The notes: generated from the sequence alone by a model not told the origin. A DNA stretch of 64,000 nt from Dromiciops gliroides (GCF_019393635.1 NC_057863.1:646574660-646638659), one strand, 5' to 3'; shown: positions 1 to 12,722, counted from the stretch's first letter. Numbers and translations are program-made.

Positions 1-545
1 CCACTATCAACCAACTTCTTTGGATAATTACATCTTTTTTATAAGTTTGAGGTCTGGTACTGCTAGGCCCCTCCCTTCTCATGTTTCTTTCATTGATTGC
101 CTGATATTCTTGTCCAGTTGTTCCTCCAGATGAATTTTATTATTACTTTTTCTAGCTCTACAAAGTAATTCTTGGGTAGTGTGATTGGGATGGTACAGAA
201 TACATAGATTAATTTAGGTGGTATTCTAATATTTGTTATATTGGCTTGGTTTACTACTGAATGATTCATATTTCTCTAATTGAAGATGTCTTTATTTGTG
301 TGAAGTTTTTTAAAAATATTTCTTCATGTAGCTTCTGTGTATGTCTTAGCAGGTAGACTCCCAATTATTTTATACTATCTATAGGGATTTTAAATGGAAT
401 TTCTCCTTTTCTCTCTTCCCATTGAACTTCATTGGTAATATATATATATTGGTAATATATATATATATAAATGCCAATCATTTCTATAGAGGGTTTTTAT
501 GTCCTGTAAATTTGATGAAAGTTTTAATTATTTCAATTAGGTTTT
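1..545 (-). mobile_element. L1 ORF2 fragment
   Basis: The reverse complement reads like the distal part of L1 ORF2 downstream of the reverse transcriptase. The first 280 bases are closely similar to 6743-7015 and, inverted, to 16360-16625. The fragment is truncated at both ends and has no open frame. An AT dinucleotide stretch lies at 440-470. Confidence 0.7.
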
Positions 546-568
546 TGTTTTTGTTTTGTTTTGTTTTG

Positions 569-698
569 GTGAGGCAATTGGGGTTAAGTGACTTGTCCAG
601 GGTCACTAGTAAGTGTTAAGTGTCTGAGGCCAGATTTGAACTCAGGTCCTCCTGAATCCAGGGCCAGTGCTCTATCCACTGCGCCACCTAGCTGCCCC
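569..698 (-). mobile_element. Marsupial tRNA-derived SINE
   Basis: The reverse-oriented core runs from GTGAGGCAATTGGGG to GCCACCTAGCTGCCCC, preceded by a T-rich (poly-A) tract. Confidence 0.95.
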
Positions 699-1389
699 AA
701 CTGCTCTCTCTCTCAATGCTTTCCTAGCATGGTTTCCCCTTACCCCCCAACACAGACAGACAGACAGACACACGCACATGCACGCGCACAGAGCTTCTCC
801 CCCCAACCTTTGTTTCCCGTGGCCAAAGTCTCCCTTGTAGCAACTGAAGGTCCAGGAAACCCCTTCCTTCCTGAGTTGTCTCTGGACAGTCCTAGAACAG
901 AGCCCCCAGCTCTTGAACTTTGCAGTGTTGTCAGGAGAGCAGAGATTATCCTCCTGCTGCATCTCATGTCTTTCTGTTTCAGGGCACACAAACTTCATGG
1001 GTTTCGCTGAACCCCTTTCATTTCATTTACCATTTCTTGGATCAAGTCAAGTATTGTAAAAGGCCCTAGATATACAAGCCAAAGATTTCTGGAACAGAAA
1101 GCTCTGGGGCCATCTCCCTGATCTTGTGTCTCTAATACCTAACCTGGCACAGTGACTCAATGAAAGTAGGTATCTCTACTGTTTGAGAGGCAACTGAGAA
1201 TCTCATCCCTGCTTCTGTGATTCCTGGGCACCACGACTAGCTTAACTGCATGCCATGTTACTAGATAAGTTGGCTTTCTGGTGGTAGAATTTAGTCTAAA
1301 CTGTTCAGAGTGCACACACTGCCAGGGACCATAAGACTAACAAGGAGAAATGGAAGGATTGACAAAATCCAGTTAGTGTGTCAGGGTGA
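699..1389. other. Unassigned sequence
   Basis: A short CA/GACA-rich tract (about 752-790) is visible. No gene, splice structure or known repeat was recognised in the rest. Confidence 0.4.
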
Positions 1390-2881
1390 TGTGGAAAATC
1401 ACACATAGCCTCTGACCTTGTCTGTCTCAAACACACCCTGGCCTTGCTGTGTTCCAGCTAGAGCTGCAGACCTGTAATCTCTGCCTCCCGACCTTGTCTG
1501 TCTCAGACAGGCTCTGGCCTTGAGGTACCCCAGCTGCAAGGACGAGCCTCTCCTAACCACTAGGCGCCACTTTGCATCCTTTGTTTGGTGTATAACTGAC
1601 CTTATCTTCTTTGATAAACTTGCCACTGTACCACGCCTACTCTTTTTGTATATAACCAGGTAGGCTACAAGACTCACCACTCATCGATGGAGGCCCGAGA
1701 ACCCTCTTTGGGCCCATGTATAATAAACTCTCTCTCTCTGGTCAAAGGATATGAACAGGCAGTTTTCTGATGAAGAAACCAAAGCTATCTATTCCCATAT
1801 GAAAAAATGCTCTAAATCTCTAATGATTAGAGAGATGCAAATTAAAACAACTCTGAGGTACCACCTGACACCTATCAGATTGGCTAAAATGACAAAAAAG
1901 GAAGATAATAAATGTTGGAGAGGCTGTGGGAAAATTGGAACACTAATGCATTGTTGGTGGAGCTATGAGCTGATCCAACCATTCTGGAGAGCCATTTGGA
2001 ATTATGCCCAAAGGGCAATAAAGCTGTGCATACCCTATGACCCAGCAATTCCACTTTTAGGTCTTTTTCCCAAAGAAATCATGGAAGGGGGAAAGGGACC
2101 CACATGTACAAAAACATTTATAGCTGCTCTTTACGTGGTAGCAAGGAATTGGAAGTTGAGGGGGTGCCCATCAATTGGGGAATGGCCGGACAAGTTGTGG
2201 TATATGAATACAATGGAATACTATTGTGCTGTAAGAAATGATGAGCAGGAGGAGTTCAGAGAAACCTGGAGGGTCTTATGTGAGCTGATGATGAGTGTGA
2301 TGAGCAGAACCAAAAGAACATTGTACACAGTATCATCAACATTGAGTGTTGACCTACTGTGATGGACTATATTCTTCTCACCAATGCAATGGTACAGAAG
2401 AGTTCCAGGGAACTCATGATAGAAGAGGATCTCCAAATCCAAGAAAAAAAAAAAAAAAGAACTGTGGAGTATAGATGCTGATTGAACCATACTATTTCTT
2501 TTGTTTTGGGTGCTGTTGTTTTTTTTCTCTATTTTGAGGTTTTGTATCACTGCTCTGATTTTTTCTCTTGTAACAGGATTAATGCAGAAATAGGATTAAT
2601 GTTATTATGTGTATATATATATGTGTGTATATATATATGTATATGTATAGAGATATAGAGATATAACCTATATCAGATTACCTGCTGTCTAGGGGAGGGG
2701 GGAGGGAGGGGAGGGAGGGAGAAAAATCTAAAATTGTAAAGCTTGTATAAACAAAAGTTGAGAACTATCTTTACATGTAAGGAAAAAATAAAATACCTTA
2801 TACATAAAAAAAAAATAAACTCTCTCTCTCTCCACCTTGAGTACCTGGCTGAGTATTTTCTCTGTCCATTGGGCCGTAACA
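1390..2881 (+). mobile_element. LTR of an endogenous retrovirus, split by an L1 insertion
   Basis: The candidate LTR starts TGTGGAAAATCAC and ends CCGTAACA. It has a TATA-like TATATAA near 1650 and an AATAAA at 1724. About 80 bp of U3 is tandemly repeated (GACCTTGTCTGTCTCA at about 1412 and 1491). A TTTGGTGTGTTGCC sequence directly after the end sits where a primer binding site would be and loosely resembles a tRNA-Gly type site. The L1 piece at 1740-2813 interrupts it with an 18-bp target duplication. No gag or pol frame was recognised downstream. Confidence 0.6.
1740..2813 (+). mobile_element. 5'-truncated L1 3' end with target-site duplication
   Basis: It contains the terminal part of ORF2 and the 3' UTR (CAATGGAATACTATTGTGCTG, an internal A-run at 2442-2458, a G-rich 3'-UTR tract, then an A-rich tail). 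Identical 18-bp duplications, AATAAACTCTCTCTCTCT, flank it at 1722-1739 and 2814-2831, placing the insertion exactly at the polyadenylation signal of the LTR. Confidence 0.88.
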
Positions 2882-2903
2882 TTTGGTGTGTTGCCTTGGA
2901 AAC

Positions 2904-4000
2904 CTCGACCACGTTGGGTTCTTTTATTCCACGGTTCAGGTTTCTTGGACTCTCGAAGATCCCTATCACAGCCAGGGAGGCGCCACTGGAATTGTTTTCA
3001 GGGCCCTTTCGGGGATGGGGCCCTCTGAAGCAACCTACCATGCTGTAGCCTGATATCCAGACTCATTAGAGGTGTAGAAGACAGAGACCGGGCCTGGGAC
3101 TACTTGGAAGGTAAGGCCGGGTCCCCACTAGCTAGGCTTGCCTCTACTGGGCAGAAGGAGGGTCTGATCAACCCTCACTTGGAGTACAGGATTGGGAAGG
3201 AACTATTTTAAACTTGGAAAGAGTGTGACAAATGGGCAACATGGAGCAAGACACAGCTGCGTGGAGGGCAGTAGTCAGTGAGAGAGGAAATGCATGCCAA
3301 AAGAGTAAGATTCAGAATGGATTTTCAGAAAGCCTGTGTAGGCCAGCATGTTTCAACTTTATGCTTGTAATTTGATAAGTTTCTAATATAGCTCCTTAGA
3401 TGAAGAGGAGACAAATTTGGTTTTGCAGGGGCTTGTGGTGATGATCATAAATCCACAGTTGATTTGATTAAACTAAAATCTGCCCTGGAAGAAATCTACT
3501 AGCCAGTTTACTTTTCTGTGATCAAGTTTACCTCCTAGGGTTGTGGGGATAACATGATTGTAAATTGCTTAGCATAAGACAAGTGTTTATATAAATGATT
3601 TTCTGTGTATAATGGTTTATTAGGGTGAGAGAAGGGGGCATGGCCTTCTGAGATGCCTTTTTCCCCGAGTGGGAAACTAACAAATGGAGGACTATCCCCC
3701 ACTGATGATGGGGGTTAGGTGAGGGGCAGCTCAAGATCTCTCCCCCTCGCACCATGGGGGTGTGGCACACCTGGTCTTGTCTGCCCAAGGGGGTGGCTCA
3801 GAATTGAGGGGTTTTGTTTCAAGTTAAAATAATAATAATAATAATAATAATATAGGGGTTTTAGTGAAATATTGGCTAAACTGATATTTTGCTAGTTTCA
3901 GATGGTTTAAACATGTTGAGAAAGTATGAGGAGGTTTGACTTTGTTTTAAGTAAGAAGGAGGAATATGAGAGTAAACAGTTGGGAACTTTTTTTGGGGGG
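2904..4000. other. Probable retroviral leader/internal relic, unassigned
   Basis: This follows the LTR and its putative primer site. It may be the 5' leader of the element (GC-rich to about 3120), but no retroviral motif could be read. It ends with an (AAT)n microsatellite at about 3826-3851. Confidence 0.35.
3826..3851 (+). repeat. (AAT)n microsatellite
   Basis: About eight uninterrupted AAT units. Confidence 0.9.
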
Positions 4001-4127
4001 GTGAGGCAATTGGGGTTACACCAGGATCACACAGCTAGTAAGTGTCAAGTGTCTGAGGCCAAATTTGAACTCAGGTCCTTCTGAATCCAGGGCCGGTGCC
4101 CTATCCACTGCGCCACCTAGCTGCCCC
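4001..4127 (-). mobile_element. Marsupial SINE with target-site duplication
   Basis: Reverse-oriented core. TTGGGAACTTTT flanks both sides (about 3980 and 4133), supporting L1-type retrotransposition. Confidence 0.95.
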
Positions 4128-4341
4128 AACAATTGGGAACTTTTAAAAGAAAAAGAAATTTATATTGAAGAGAAAGCTAGAAAGTTTAAGTATGTGGGAC
4201 TGAGAGAGGAGTATGGGGCAGAAAAGAAACTTGTAATCTGTTTGCACTGACACTGAACAGAAGATTTAAAAGCAAACAGTTTGGAGATTTTGAAGGGAAA
4301 AAAAAAGGTGAGTTTACTGTCACTTTAAAAAGTGATTTGCA

Positions 4342-4503
4342 GGGGCAGCTAGGTGGCACAGTGGATAAAGCACCGGCCCTGGATTCAGAAGGACCTGAGT
4401 TCAAATCTGACCTCAGACACTTGACACTTACTAGCTGTGTGACCCTGGGCAAGTCACTTCACCCCAATTGCCTCACCAAAAACAAAGAAACAAACAAAAA
4501 AAA
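4342..4503 (+). mobile_element. Marsupial SINE with target-site duplication
   Basis: GGGGCAGCTAGGTGGC to GCCTCACC, then an A-rich tail; AGTGATTTGCAG is duplicated on both sides (about 4331 and 4504). Confidence 0.96.
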
Positions 4504-6034
4504 GTGATTTGCAGTCACACAGTTATCTAGGGGCAGCTGTGGGAACCACACTAGGGCAAAATGTCAAGGTGAAAGAAAAAGTTTTTACTTTTAAACAAGA
4601 ACTATTTCACCCTTTCTTGGCTCACAAAGTAAGAAAAGGTTTGTGTGAGTTTTAAAGTAGTTGAATTTGGGAGGGAAATCTAGTTGGTTATGGAGTCTTG
4701 CAAATTATAAATTAAGTAACTTTTAAATTGGTGTGTGTTAAGATAGGAAATAACAACTGTAAATCATATGAGATTCCTAAGTTAATTGATTTTGAAGATA
4801 AAGGGGAATACTGGTAAATTATTGTATGAGAAGAAAAAAAGGAAAAAAAAATCACAGAAAAGGACCTTCTAGAGGCCCCTTAATTTGCATATTTACCAGA
4901 AAAGAACATGTGAAATTCCTAAGATAAGGAATGGTCATACTGAGAATTTTATAAAGTCACTTATTATATAGAAGTAATCTTTAATGATTGATCTTTGCAC
5001 CAGAATAGATTTAAAAATGATAAAATATTTGGGGATCGTAACTGCCGGAATGGTTCCAGGGTCTAAAATCAAATGGAAGACACCATGTGTCCTAAAGTCC
5101 CCCAGCTCCCCCTCTTTCCATATGGCAGTTTCTCTTATGGAGGGGGTGGGGGGGGGAGGAGAGCCATCTCTGATACTAGTGCCTAAGATTTTAATTTGTC
5201 TTAAAATCCTTTAGAGTAGAATAGCTTAAAATCAGGAATTATTTGTAATGTGTAAAAGTTTCAAAGGGATATCTTTTTTTAGTCTCTAACCATTTTAAGC
5301 TTTTTCTTATAGGAAAAAAAAGATATTTTCAGGATATAATGTGTAGCATGTGTGATTTAGAAGGCTTGCTATCTTATTTGTAAACTAATTTGTTGCAATG
5401 ACAATTTGATATTGATAACAATCATGTCCAAACCTACTGTGATTTGTGAAATTTTATTAATCGATGGAAAAAGCTTTTCTGGATACCTGAATATTTGACT
5501 ATTTGATTTTCATTCTTAAGGTTTGGTGTATAACTCTCATGGTATATTTCTATTATAAAGTAGATGAAGTGGAAGTTTGTTATTGCAATATTGAATCAAT
5601 TGGTTATTGAATTAATGCTAGAACATCTAAATAACTAGTAAGCTATGAGAAAGATCTTGCTGTTTTGAGCTGAATTTATTGGTACTAAGCAATAGTTAAA
5701 TTGGTGCCTGAACTTGTCATGTATGATATGTTAGTGAACAATAGTGACTTATGCGCTATCTCATATCATCTTAATTCGGAATCTGAGTTTACTTCTGTTG
5801 TTATTTAATTGGAATTAGAACATGTGTAGAAACACATGCAAACTAGTTGCCACTTTGAAGATGTTCCCATTGTTTAGAGGAATTCTGAAGGCAGTATCCT
5901 ATGTTTAATACCTAAACCTGTTTTACTATGTGCTATTGTGTGGGACATTTTCTAGTTTGTTCCCAGTATGCAATTTGGGATTGCTTACACTCGTTTCAAC
6001 CATTGCTTGTTATTGAGCATCTCAAGGCAGATTC
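4504..6034. other. Unassigned AT-rich sequence
   Basis: No conserved motif, exon or repeat family was recognised. It ends where the zinc-finger fragment begins. Confidence 0.4.
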
Positions 6035-6640
6035 ATTTGTGTATTTGCACCAGAGAATCCACACTGGAGGGAAACATTATGAATGTAATCAATGGAAAGT
6101 CTTTTACACAGAGGGCTTATCTTAAGAACCATCAGAGAATCCACACTGGGGAGAAACCTTATGTAATCAATGTGGAGAGGCTTTTACACAAAGCTGTATG
6201 CTTTATGTGCATCAGAGAATCCACACTGGAGAGAAACCTTGTGGATGTAAACAATGTGGAGAGGCATATAAACTTAGGATGAGCCTTAGTATACATCAGA
6301 TAATCCATACTGGAGAGAAACCTTATGAAAGTAAGCAATGTGGAAAGGTCATTTAGGTCTAGTCTTTTTTTTTTTTTTTTTTTGCAGGGCAATGGGGGTT
6401 AAGTGACTTGCCCAGGGTCACACAGCTAGTAAGTGTCAAGTGTCTGAGGTTGGATTTGAACTCAGGAACTCCTGAACCCAGGGCAGGTGCTTTATCCACT
6501 GCGCCACCTAGCTGCCCCCTAGATCTAGTCTTAACAGACATCAGAGAATCCACACTGGAGAGAAACCTTATGAGGCCTTATCTTAATACTCATCAGAGAA
6601 TCCACAATGGAGAGCAATTATGCCCAAAAATTATTAAACT
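6035..6640 (+). pseudogene. Zinc-finger array fragment, inverted relic of the ZNF exon
   Basis: Finger signatures (CATCAGAGAATCCACACTGG, GAGAAACCTTATG) recur about every 84 bp in shifting frames, so several degenerate fingers are visible but no open array. A SINE splits the block at 6365-6518. The tail (CACAATGGAGAGCAATTATG and the following L1 piece to about 7135) matches in reverse complement the 3' side of the intact finger exon at 16260-16900. It is therefore an inverted duplicate of the gene's 3' end. Left of about 6035 no finger homology is seen. Confidence 0.82.
6365..6518 (-). mobile_element. SINE inside the zinc-finger fragment
   Basis: Poly-T then the reversed core; the CTAGTCTT target is repeated on both sides. 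It is absent from the intact finger exon. Confidence 0.94.
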
Positions 6641-6742
6641 ACCCCCAAATCTGGGATCTTTGCATTGATCAAATACTAGGTTCATTTGTTTCTCTTTGCT
6701 ATATACTTAATCTTTTCCAGTGATCAACCTTTCTATTTGTTA

Positions 6743-7015
6743 CCCACTATCAACTTCTTTGGGTGATTTCTTCTTTGTGATATAGCTTGAGATCTGGTAC
6801 TGCTAGGCTCCCTCCTCATGTTTCTTTCATTGACAGCCTGCTTTTCTTGCCAGGTGGTTCCTCCAGATGAATTGTATTATTACTTTTTCTAGCTCTACAA
6901 AGTAATTCTTTGGTAGTGATTGGTATGGCACTGAATACATAAATTAAGTAGTATTCTTATATTTTTTATACTTTGGCTTGGATTTCCTATGGAAGATTAA
7001 TATTTCCCTAATTAG
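6743..7015 (-). mobile_element. L1 ORF2 fragment
   Basis: Similar to positions 1-280 and, inverted, to 16360-16625. It belongs to the inverted zinc-finger/L1 duplication. Confidence 0.75.
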
Positions 7016-7179
7016 AAGATGAATGATTTGAATAAAATAAGTAATTCTGGTTCAAGCATTAGTTTCTACCCTTCAAGTATTTTCCTAAGAAAAGCCTTTT
7101 TTCTTGGCCTTCTAACCTATTTTCAAACAGGGAAAACACTGAACAGTTAACACTTAACAGTTAGAAGTTAAACTATAGA

Positions 7180-8365
7180 AAATATTATTTTAAAATATTC
7201 CCTAGAGAATAGTTTTCAGACAAAGAAATAAAAGCAATCTATACTCATGAAAAATGCTCTAAATCACCAGTGATTACAAGAAAAGCAATAAAACAACTAT
7301 GAGGTACTACCTCACACCTGCCTGATTGGCTAATATGACAGAAAAAGAAAATGATAAATGTTGAAGGGGATGAGGGAAAACTGGGATACTAATGTATTGT
7401 TGGTGGAGTTGTAGAGCAGTTGATCCAGCCATTCTGCAGAGCAATTTGGAACTATGCCCAAAGTGTTATAAAACTATGTATACTGGGAGCAGCTAGGTTG
7501 CACAATGGATAGAGCACTGGCCCTAGATTCAGGAGGACCTGAGTTCAAATCCGACATCAGACCCTTGATACTTACTAGCTATGTGACCTTGGGCAAGTCA
7601 CTTAACCCCAATTGCCTCACACACACACAAACCCCCAAAAACTATGTATATGATCCAGGAAAGCCACAATTGGGTATGTATCCCAAAGATATAAATATTT
7701 GCTGGGGTGAGCAGAAGAACAATGTACAAAAATATTTATAACAGCTCTTTTTCTGGTGTCAAAGAATTGGAAATTGAGGCATTGGCTATCAATTGGAAGA
7801 GGCTTGAAGAAGTTGTTGTATATGATTGTGATGGAATATTATTGTGCTATAAGAAATGACAAGCAGGATGATTTCAGAAAAACCTAGAAAGGCTTACATA
7901 AATTGATGCAAAGTGAAGTGAGCAGAACCATGAGAACACTGTACAAAGTAACTGCGATATTGTATGCTGAACAATTGTGACTTAGCCCTTCTCAGCAATA
8001 CAGTGATCCAAGACAATCCCAAAGGACTCATGATGAAAAATGCTACCCATCTTCAGACAAAGAACTGATGTTTTTTGAATACAGACTGAAGCAACTTATT
8101 TTGTACTTATTTCTTTCCTTCCTTCCTTTATTTCTTTTTCTTCCTTCCTTTCTTTCTCAAGTTTTCTTGAAATGACTATTATAGAAATGTTTTACACACT
8201 TGCACATGTATAGCCTATATCAGACTGCTTACCATCTGAGGAAGGGGTAAGGGGAGGGAGAGAGGGATAGAATTTGGAACTCAAAACTTTAACAAAATAA
8301 ATGTTTACAATTGTTTTTACATGTAATTGGGGGAAAATATAGTAATTTAAAAAATATTTCTAGAG
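7180..8365 (+). mobile_element. L1 3' end (copy 1)
   Basis: ORF2 end and 3' UTR ending near an A/T-rich tail, matching 44150-45045. A SINE (7486-7622) interrupts it; a TTCC-rich tract lies near 8118-8155. Confidence 0.82.
7486..7622 (+). mobile_element. SINE private to copy 1
   Basis: Forward core; AAAACTATGTATA is repeated on both sides. The paralogous site near 44415 is empty. Confidence 0.93.
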
Positions 8366-8499
8366 AGACAAAAAAGGAGGTTTTAAAAATATTTCTATAG
8401 GTGATCTTTCTCTGGGTCCCACTTTCAGTTCCCTTACTTCATCCCTAGTTTCATTTCTCAGTTCAGAATAGTGGAGATGTTTGTGCTATATATTATATG

Positions 8500-9330
8500 G
8501 ATTTCAGACATCTTTCAGAAGAAAAACCATAGAGGCAGTTTCAAAAGAGAACATTCCTGAAAGAGTCATTCCATGGAGTGAAGACATAAATACTTTACCA
8601 TGCTGATCATTCCTTTTCTACTTCTGGGGAATATTAAGAGAGTGAATCCTAAAAAAAGAGTTGGGAGCTAAAGCAGGACTGGGATATGAGAAAAATAACC
8701 AAATACCAGAAGATTCAAACTGGAGGTGAAATTTATAACTAAAAGGAATGTGGGAATGCCTTAAGCCAATATTCAAACATTTCTAAGGATCAGAAAACAG
8801 GTACTATCATAGATTTATAAATGCAATAAATGTGAAAAAACTTCATTGAGAGCTCAAATCTTGTTTGTGATCATTCATATTATACATGGAATCAGTGTGG
8901 CAAAGCCTGTACTCAAAGATCTACCCTTATTAAGCACCAGAGAATTCATACCAGAGAAGGTGATGAGTAGGGAAAAGTTCTCAGGGAGATCTCAAACCTT
9001 ATTGTATATGAGAAGGTTTATACTGGAGAGAAGGCTTAAATATAATGTGGGAAAGCCTTTATTCATTTATTTATTATTTACATATGTACAGTGCTTATAA
9101 GCCATGAGATGAGTCATACTGGAGAAAAGCCTTATATATACATAATGAGAGTGCCAATCCAATTGTATATCAGAAGGTTAATATAGGAGAGAAGTCTTAT
9201 AAATATAATGAACATGGGGAGCTTTTCTGATGGTATTAGTCATAAGAAGATTCACACAGGAGAAGAGCCTTTTCAGTGTTATGAGTTTGGGAAAGATTTC
9301 TGTGGCAGTTCAAATTGTGTATAATATCAG
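8500..9330 (+). pseudogene. Decayed C2H2 zinc-finger pseudogene (copy 1)
   Basis: Remnants of finger repeats are legible: TGTGGCAAAGCCTG, AAGCACCAGAGAATTCATAC, and repeated TACTGGAGAGAAGGCTT and GGAGAAGAGCCTTTTCAG linkers. Stops and frameshifts interrupt every frame. The same decayed array is present at about 45180-46260 in the direct duplication, so it was probably already a pseudogene before or soon after that event. It is clearly older than the intact array at 16.8 kb. Confidence 0.68.
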
Positions 9331-9344
9331 AAATGGAAGAATGA

Positions 9345-9585
9345 AAAGCATTTATTAAGAGCTTACTATGCACCAAATACTATTTTGGTGTGTCTTCATC
9401 TCTCCCAGCTATTCCACTTTAGACCTGCATGTTGCATATTGTCTTCCAACTTACAATGTAATTCCATTCAATTCAGTAAACATTTATTAAGCACCTACTA
9501 TGTGCCAGGCACTGTGCTGAGTGCTTGGGATCCAAAGAGAGGCAAAATATAGTCCCTGACCTCAAGAAAATTAAAATCTAATGGT
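9345..9585 (+). mobile_element. Old L2/CORE-SINE-type fragments
   Basis: CATTTATTAAGCACCTACTATGTGCCAGGCACTGTGCTG-like text, typical of ancient mammalian L2/MIR-related repeats. Also present at 46265-46510. Confidence 0.6.
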
Positions 9586-9587
9586 GA

Positions 9588-9730
9588 GGGGGAGCTAGGT
9601 GGCACAGTGCATAGAGCATAGGCCCTGGAGTCAGGAAGACCTGAGTTCAAACCTGGCCTTAGACACTTGACATTTACTGTGTGACCCCGGGAAAGTCACT
9701 AACACCAATTGCCTCACAAAAAAAAAAAAG
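9588..9730 (+). mobile_element. Marsupial SINE
   Basis: Forward core with an A-run at 9718-9729; absent at the paralogous site in copy 2. Confidence 0.92.
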
Positions 9731-10473
9731 AATGTCTTCTTTATAGTCATATAAGTTCCAAACCTCAGATCCATGCTATCTCTATCCTTGCCAGGGTTTG
9801 CATGCTGCAAATCCCTGAGCAACATACATGGCCCATGTTACAACAGACAACTCTATTTGGAAAAAAAACCAAAACACCCATGATCCTGGAATCTGCTCAT
9901 TCCCAGAACAAATGTCCACAGGAGATGATGGAAGTAATAGAGCTGTGGAGGCTGCCAAGGCATGATCCATCAATAGGATAAGTGGGCAAAGAATGTAGAG
10001 CAAAGTGTAGAAATGACCAGGCTAGCCAAGGTGAGGGCAAGAGGGGACAAGGTAGGCAAGATAGTTGTGATGTCCTGGGAAATGACTGAGGTTTTGATGT
10101 TCTAACATCACAGTGAAGACAAAGAACAGGGTTAGGGGTCATAGAGAGAAAGACAGAATGCTTAAGAGATTTTGCAAGTTCACGTACCTGGGTGAGAGTA
10201 AACTCTCTGGTAGTATGACCATCTCTATGCATAGCTGAGGTGGAAACAAAGAGGTCATGGGAATTGACTGCAAAGTAGGAATTTGGAGTTCTTTATAGCA
10301 CATCAAGATTTCAAAAATCCTCTGGTATAATTGTGGGTATTGGGCTGAAGGGAAAATTGTGATAAGCACTGAACCTGCTTAAAAGACATGCTTAACTTGC
10401 TAATATCCTATTGTGAAAATACTTTGAGTGTACCTGAGTGAATGAAAAATTAAACAACAGCCTTTAAAAAAAA
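9731..10473. other. Duplicated block without recognised gene
   Basis: It matches 48370-48960 and 50440-50530. Similarity is at DNA level only, with no preserved reading frame. Confidence 0.5.
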
Positions 10474-10605
10474 AGGCAGCTAGGTGGCACAGTGGATAAA
10501 GCATGGGTCCTGGATTCAGGAGGACCTGAGTTCAAATCCGGGCCTCAGACACTTGACACTTACTAGCTGTGTGACCCTGGGCAAGTCACTTAATCCTCAT
10601 TACCC
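10474..10605 (+). mobile_element. Marsupial SINE
   Basis: Forward core after an A-run, diverged at its 3' end. Confidence 0.9.
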
Positions 10606-11540
10606 TGGGGGAAGGGGGAAGCTTTAATGATGTGTGGCTTGTTACTAGGGAGGTGAACTCCCTGAGAGATCTAAAAGAACCCAGGAGGACTAATCCCAGT
10701 GTCTGGCCTTCTAGAGTAAGTTCTTTTTTTTAGAATTTTATTTTCCAAATTACATGTAAAAATAAATTTTGACATAAATTTTTTAAAACTTTGTGTTCCA
10801 ATTTCTTTTCCTCACTCTCACCCCCCACCGCAAAACTCAAGTAATTCAATATAAGTTAATCATGAGTAGTCATGGAAAACATTTCTACATTAGCTAGGTT
10901 GTGAGAGAAAACAGTTAAAAACAAAACTTCAGATTAAAGGATTGTCAAAAAAAATGTGTTTCAATATATTTTCAGATACCATCAGTTCTTTCTCTATAGA
11001 TAGTTAATTTAAGCCCTTCAGAGTTATATGGAATCATTGCCTTGCTGAAAATAATCACATGCTTCCCAACAGATCATCTTACACTATTGCTGTTATTTTG
11101 TATACGGTACATTTCTCTCTGCTTCGGTTCATGTAGGACTTTCCAGGTTTTTCTGATAGCATCCTGTTCATCATAACTTTTATATAGGACCTTAAACTTC
11201 ACAAAGAATTTTCTTCACCATATCTCAGCAGAGTTTTGCCATTGTAGTCAATCATCGTAACTATTTCCCTCCATCCTATTCCCTTCCCATACTCTATTTT
11301 CTATCTTCTTTTACCCTATTCCTCAAAATTGTTTTGCTTCTGACTGCCCCCTTCCCCACTCTGCCCTCCCTTCTTTCACCCTTGCCTCCTGATCCTCTTT
11401 CCCTCCTACTTTCCTGTAGGGTTAAATAGATTACTCCTCCCAATTAGATGTGTATGTTATTCCCTCCTTGAGCTCACTCTGATGAGGTTAAGGTCTTTAA
11501 GCTAATTCTGTGTTTTTGTTTTTTTTAATTTTTTTTTTTT

Positions 11541-11674
11541 GAGTGAGGCGATGAGAGTTAAGTGACTTGCCCAGGGTCACACAGATAGTGTCAAGTGTCT
11601 GAGGCTGGATTTGAACTTAGGTGCTCCTGAATCCAGGGCTGGTGCTTTATCCACTGCATCACCTAGCTGCCCCG
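11541..11674 (-). mobile_element. SINE nested in the half-L1
   Basis: Reversed core; AATTCTGTGTTTT is duplicated on both sides. Confidence 0.92.
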
Positions 11675-12114
11675 AATTCTGTGTTTTAATTTTTTCTTCC
11701 TCCCTCTCTCCTCAACTCTCCCTATAAAATCAAGTAATTCAATATATGTCATACATGTGCTGTTATGCAGAGTATCTTCTCCTTCCTCAAAAGTGTTTTG
11801 CTTTTTACTGCTCTCTCCCCCAAACTGCCCATCCTTCCTTCCCCTCTTCCCCCCACCCCCCCTTATTTCCTTCTCCCACTTTTCCTCAGGGCAAAAATAT
11901 ATTACTATACCCACTTGAGTATGTATGTTATTCCCTCTTTGAGCCAATTCTGATAATAGGTTCACTCACCCCACACACACACTCCTTCCCCTTCTTCTCC
12001 TCTCCTCCATAAGCTTTTTTCTTGTTTCCTTCATGTGATTTACCTCTCTCCAGTCCACCTCTTCCCTTCCCCTTCCCTCAGTGCATTCCTCCTACCCCTC
12101 AACCCTATTTTAAA

Positions 12115-12470
12115 GATGTCATCATCACCAACTCAATGGTACAGGAAAGTTCCAAAGGACTCATGATGGAAAAGGCTCTCCAAATCCAGAAAAAAAAAAA
12201 GGACATATAGATGCTGATTGGACCATACTATTTCTTTTGGTTTTGGTACTGTTGTTTTTCTTTTTTGAGGTTTTCCCTTTTTGCTCTGATTCTTCTCTTA
12301 TAACATGACTAACGCAGAAATGTTTAATGTTATTACATTTATATATATCAGATTACTTGCTGTTTAGGGGAGGGGAGAGGGATGGGAGGGAGGGAGGGAG
12401 AAAAATTTGAAATTTGAAATCTTATCTAAACAGATGTTGAAAACTAAAATAAGTTAAATTTTTTAAATGA
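12115..12470 (+). mobile_element. L1 3'-end fragment nested in the half-L1
   Basis: Reads the L1 3' UTR (ACTCATGATGGAAAAGGCTC...A-run...G-rich tract) in the opposite sense to the host element; ATGTCATCAT is repeated at both ends. Confidence 0.8.
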
Positions 12471-12480
12471 TGTCATCATG

Positions 12481-12722
12481 GGTTAGCTGGGTGGCACAGT
12501 GGACAAAGCACCAGCCCTGGACCCAGGAGGTCCTGAGCCCAAATGTGGCCCCAGACATTAGACACCCCACCCTGCTTGCCCCACAAAGAACAAAGATAGG
12601 AAAGAGCACTGGCCCTGGAGTCAGGAGTACCTGAGTTCAAATTTGACCTCAGAAACTTAACACTTGCTAGCTGTGTGACCCTGGGCAAGTCACTTAACCC
12701 CAATTGCCTCACTAAAAAAAAA
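12481..12722 (+). mobile_element. Two adjacent SINE copies
   Basis: A diverged copy (about 12481-12595) is followed by a better-preserved copy lacking its first 15 bases (about 12600-12722). Confidence 0.85.

Noticed and set aside
569..698. tRNA genes from SINE heads
   Set aside because: The SINE head is tRNA-derived but lacks a foldable full tRNA with a standard anticodon arm.
1751..2362. 203-codon open frame on plus
   Set aside because: It is L1 3'-end sequence with matching copies elsewhere in the window; not a host gene.
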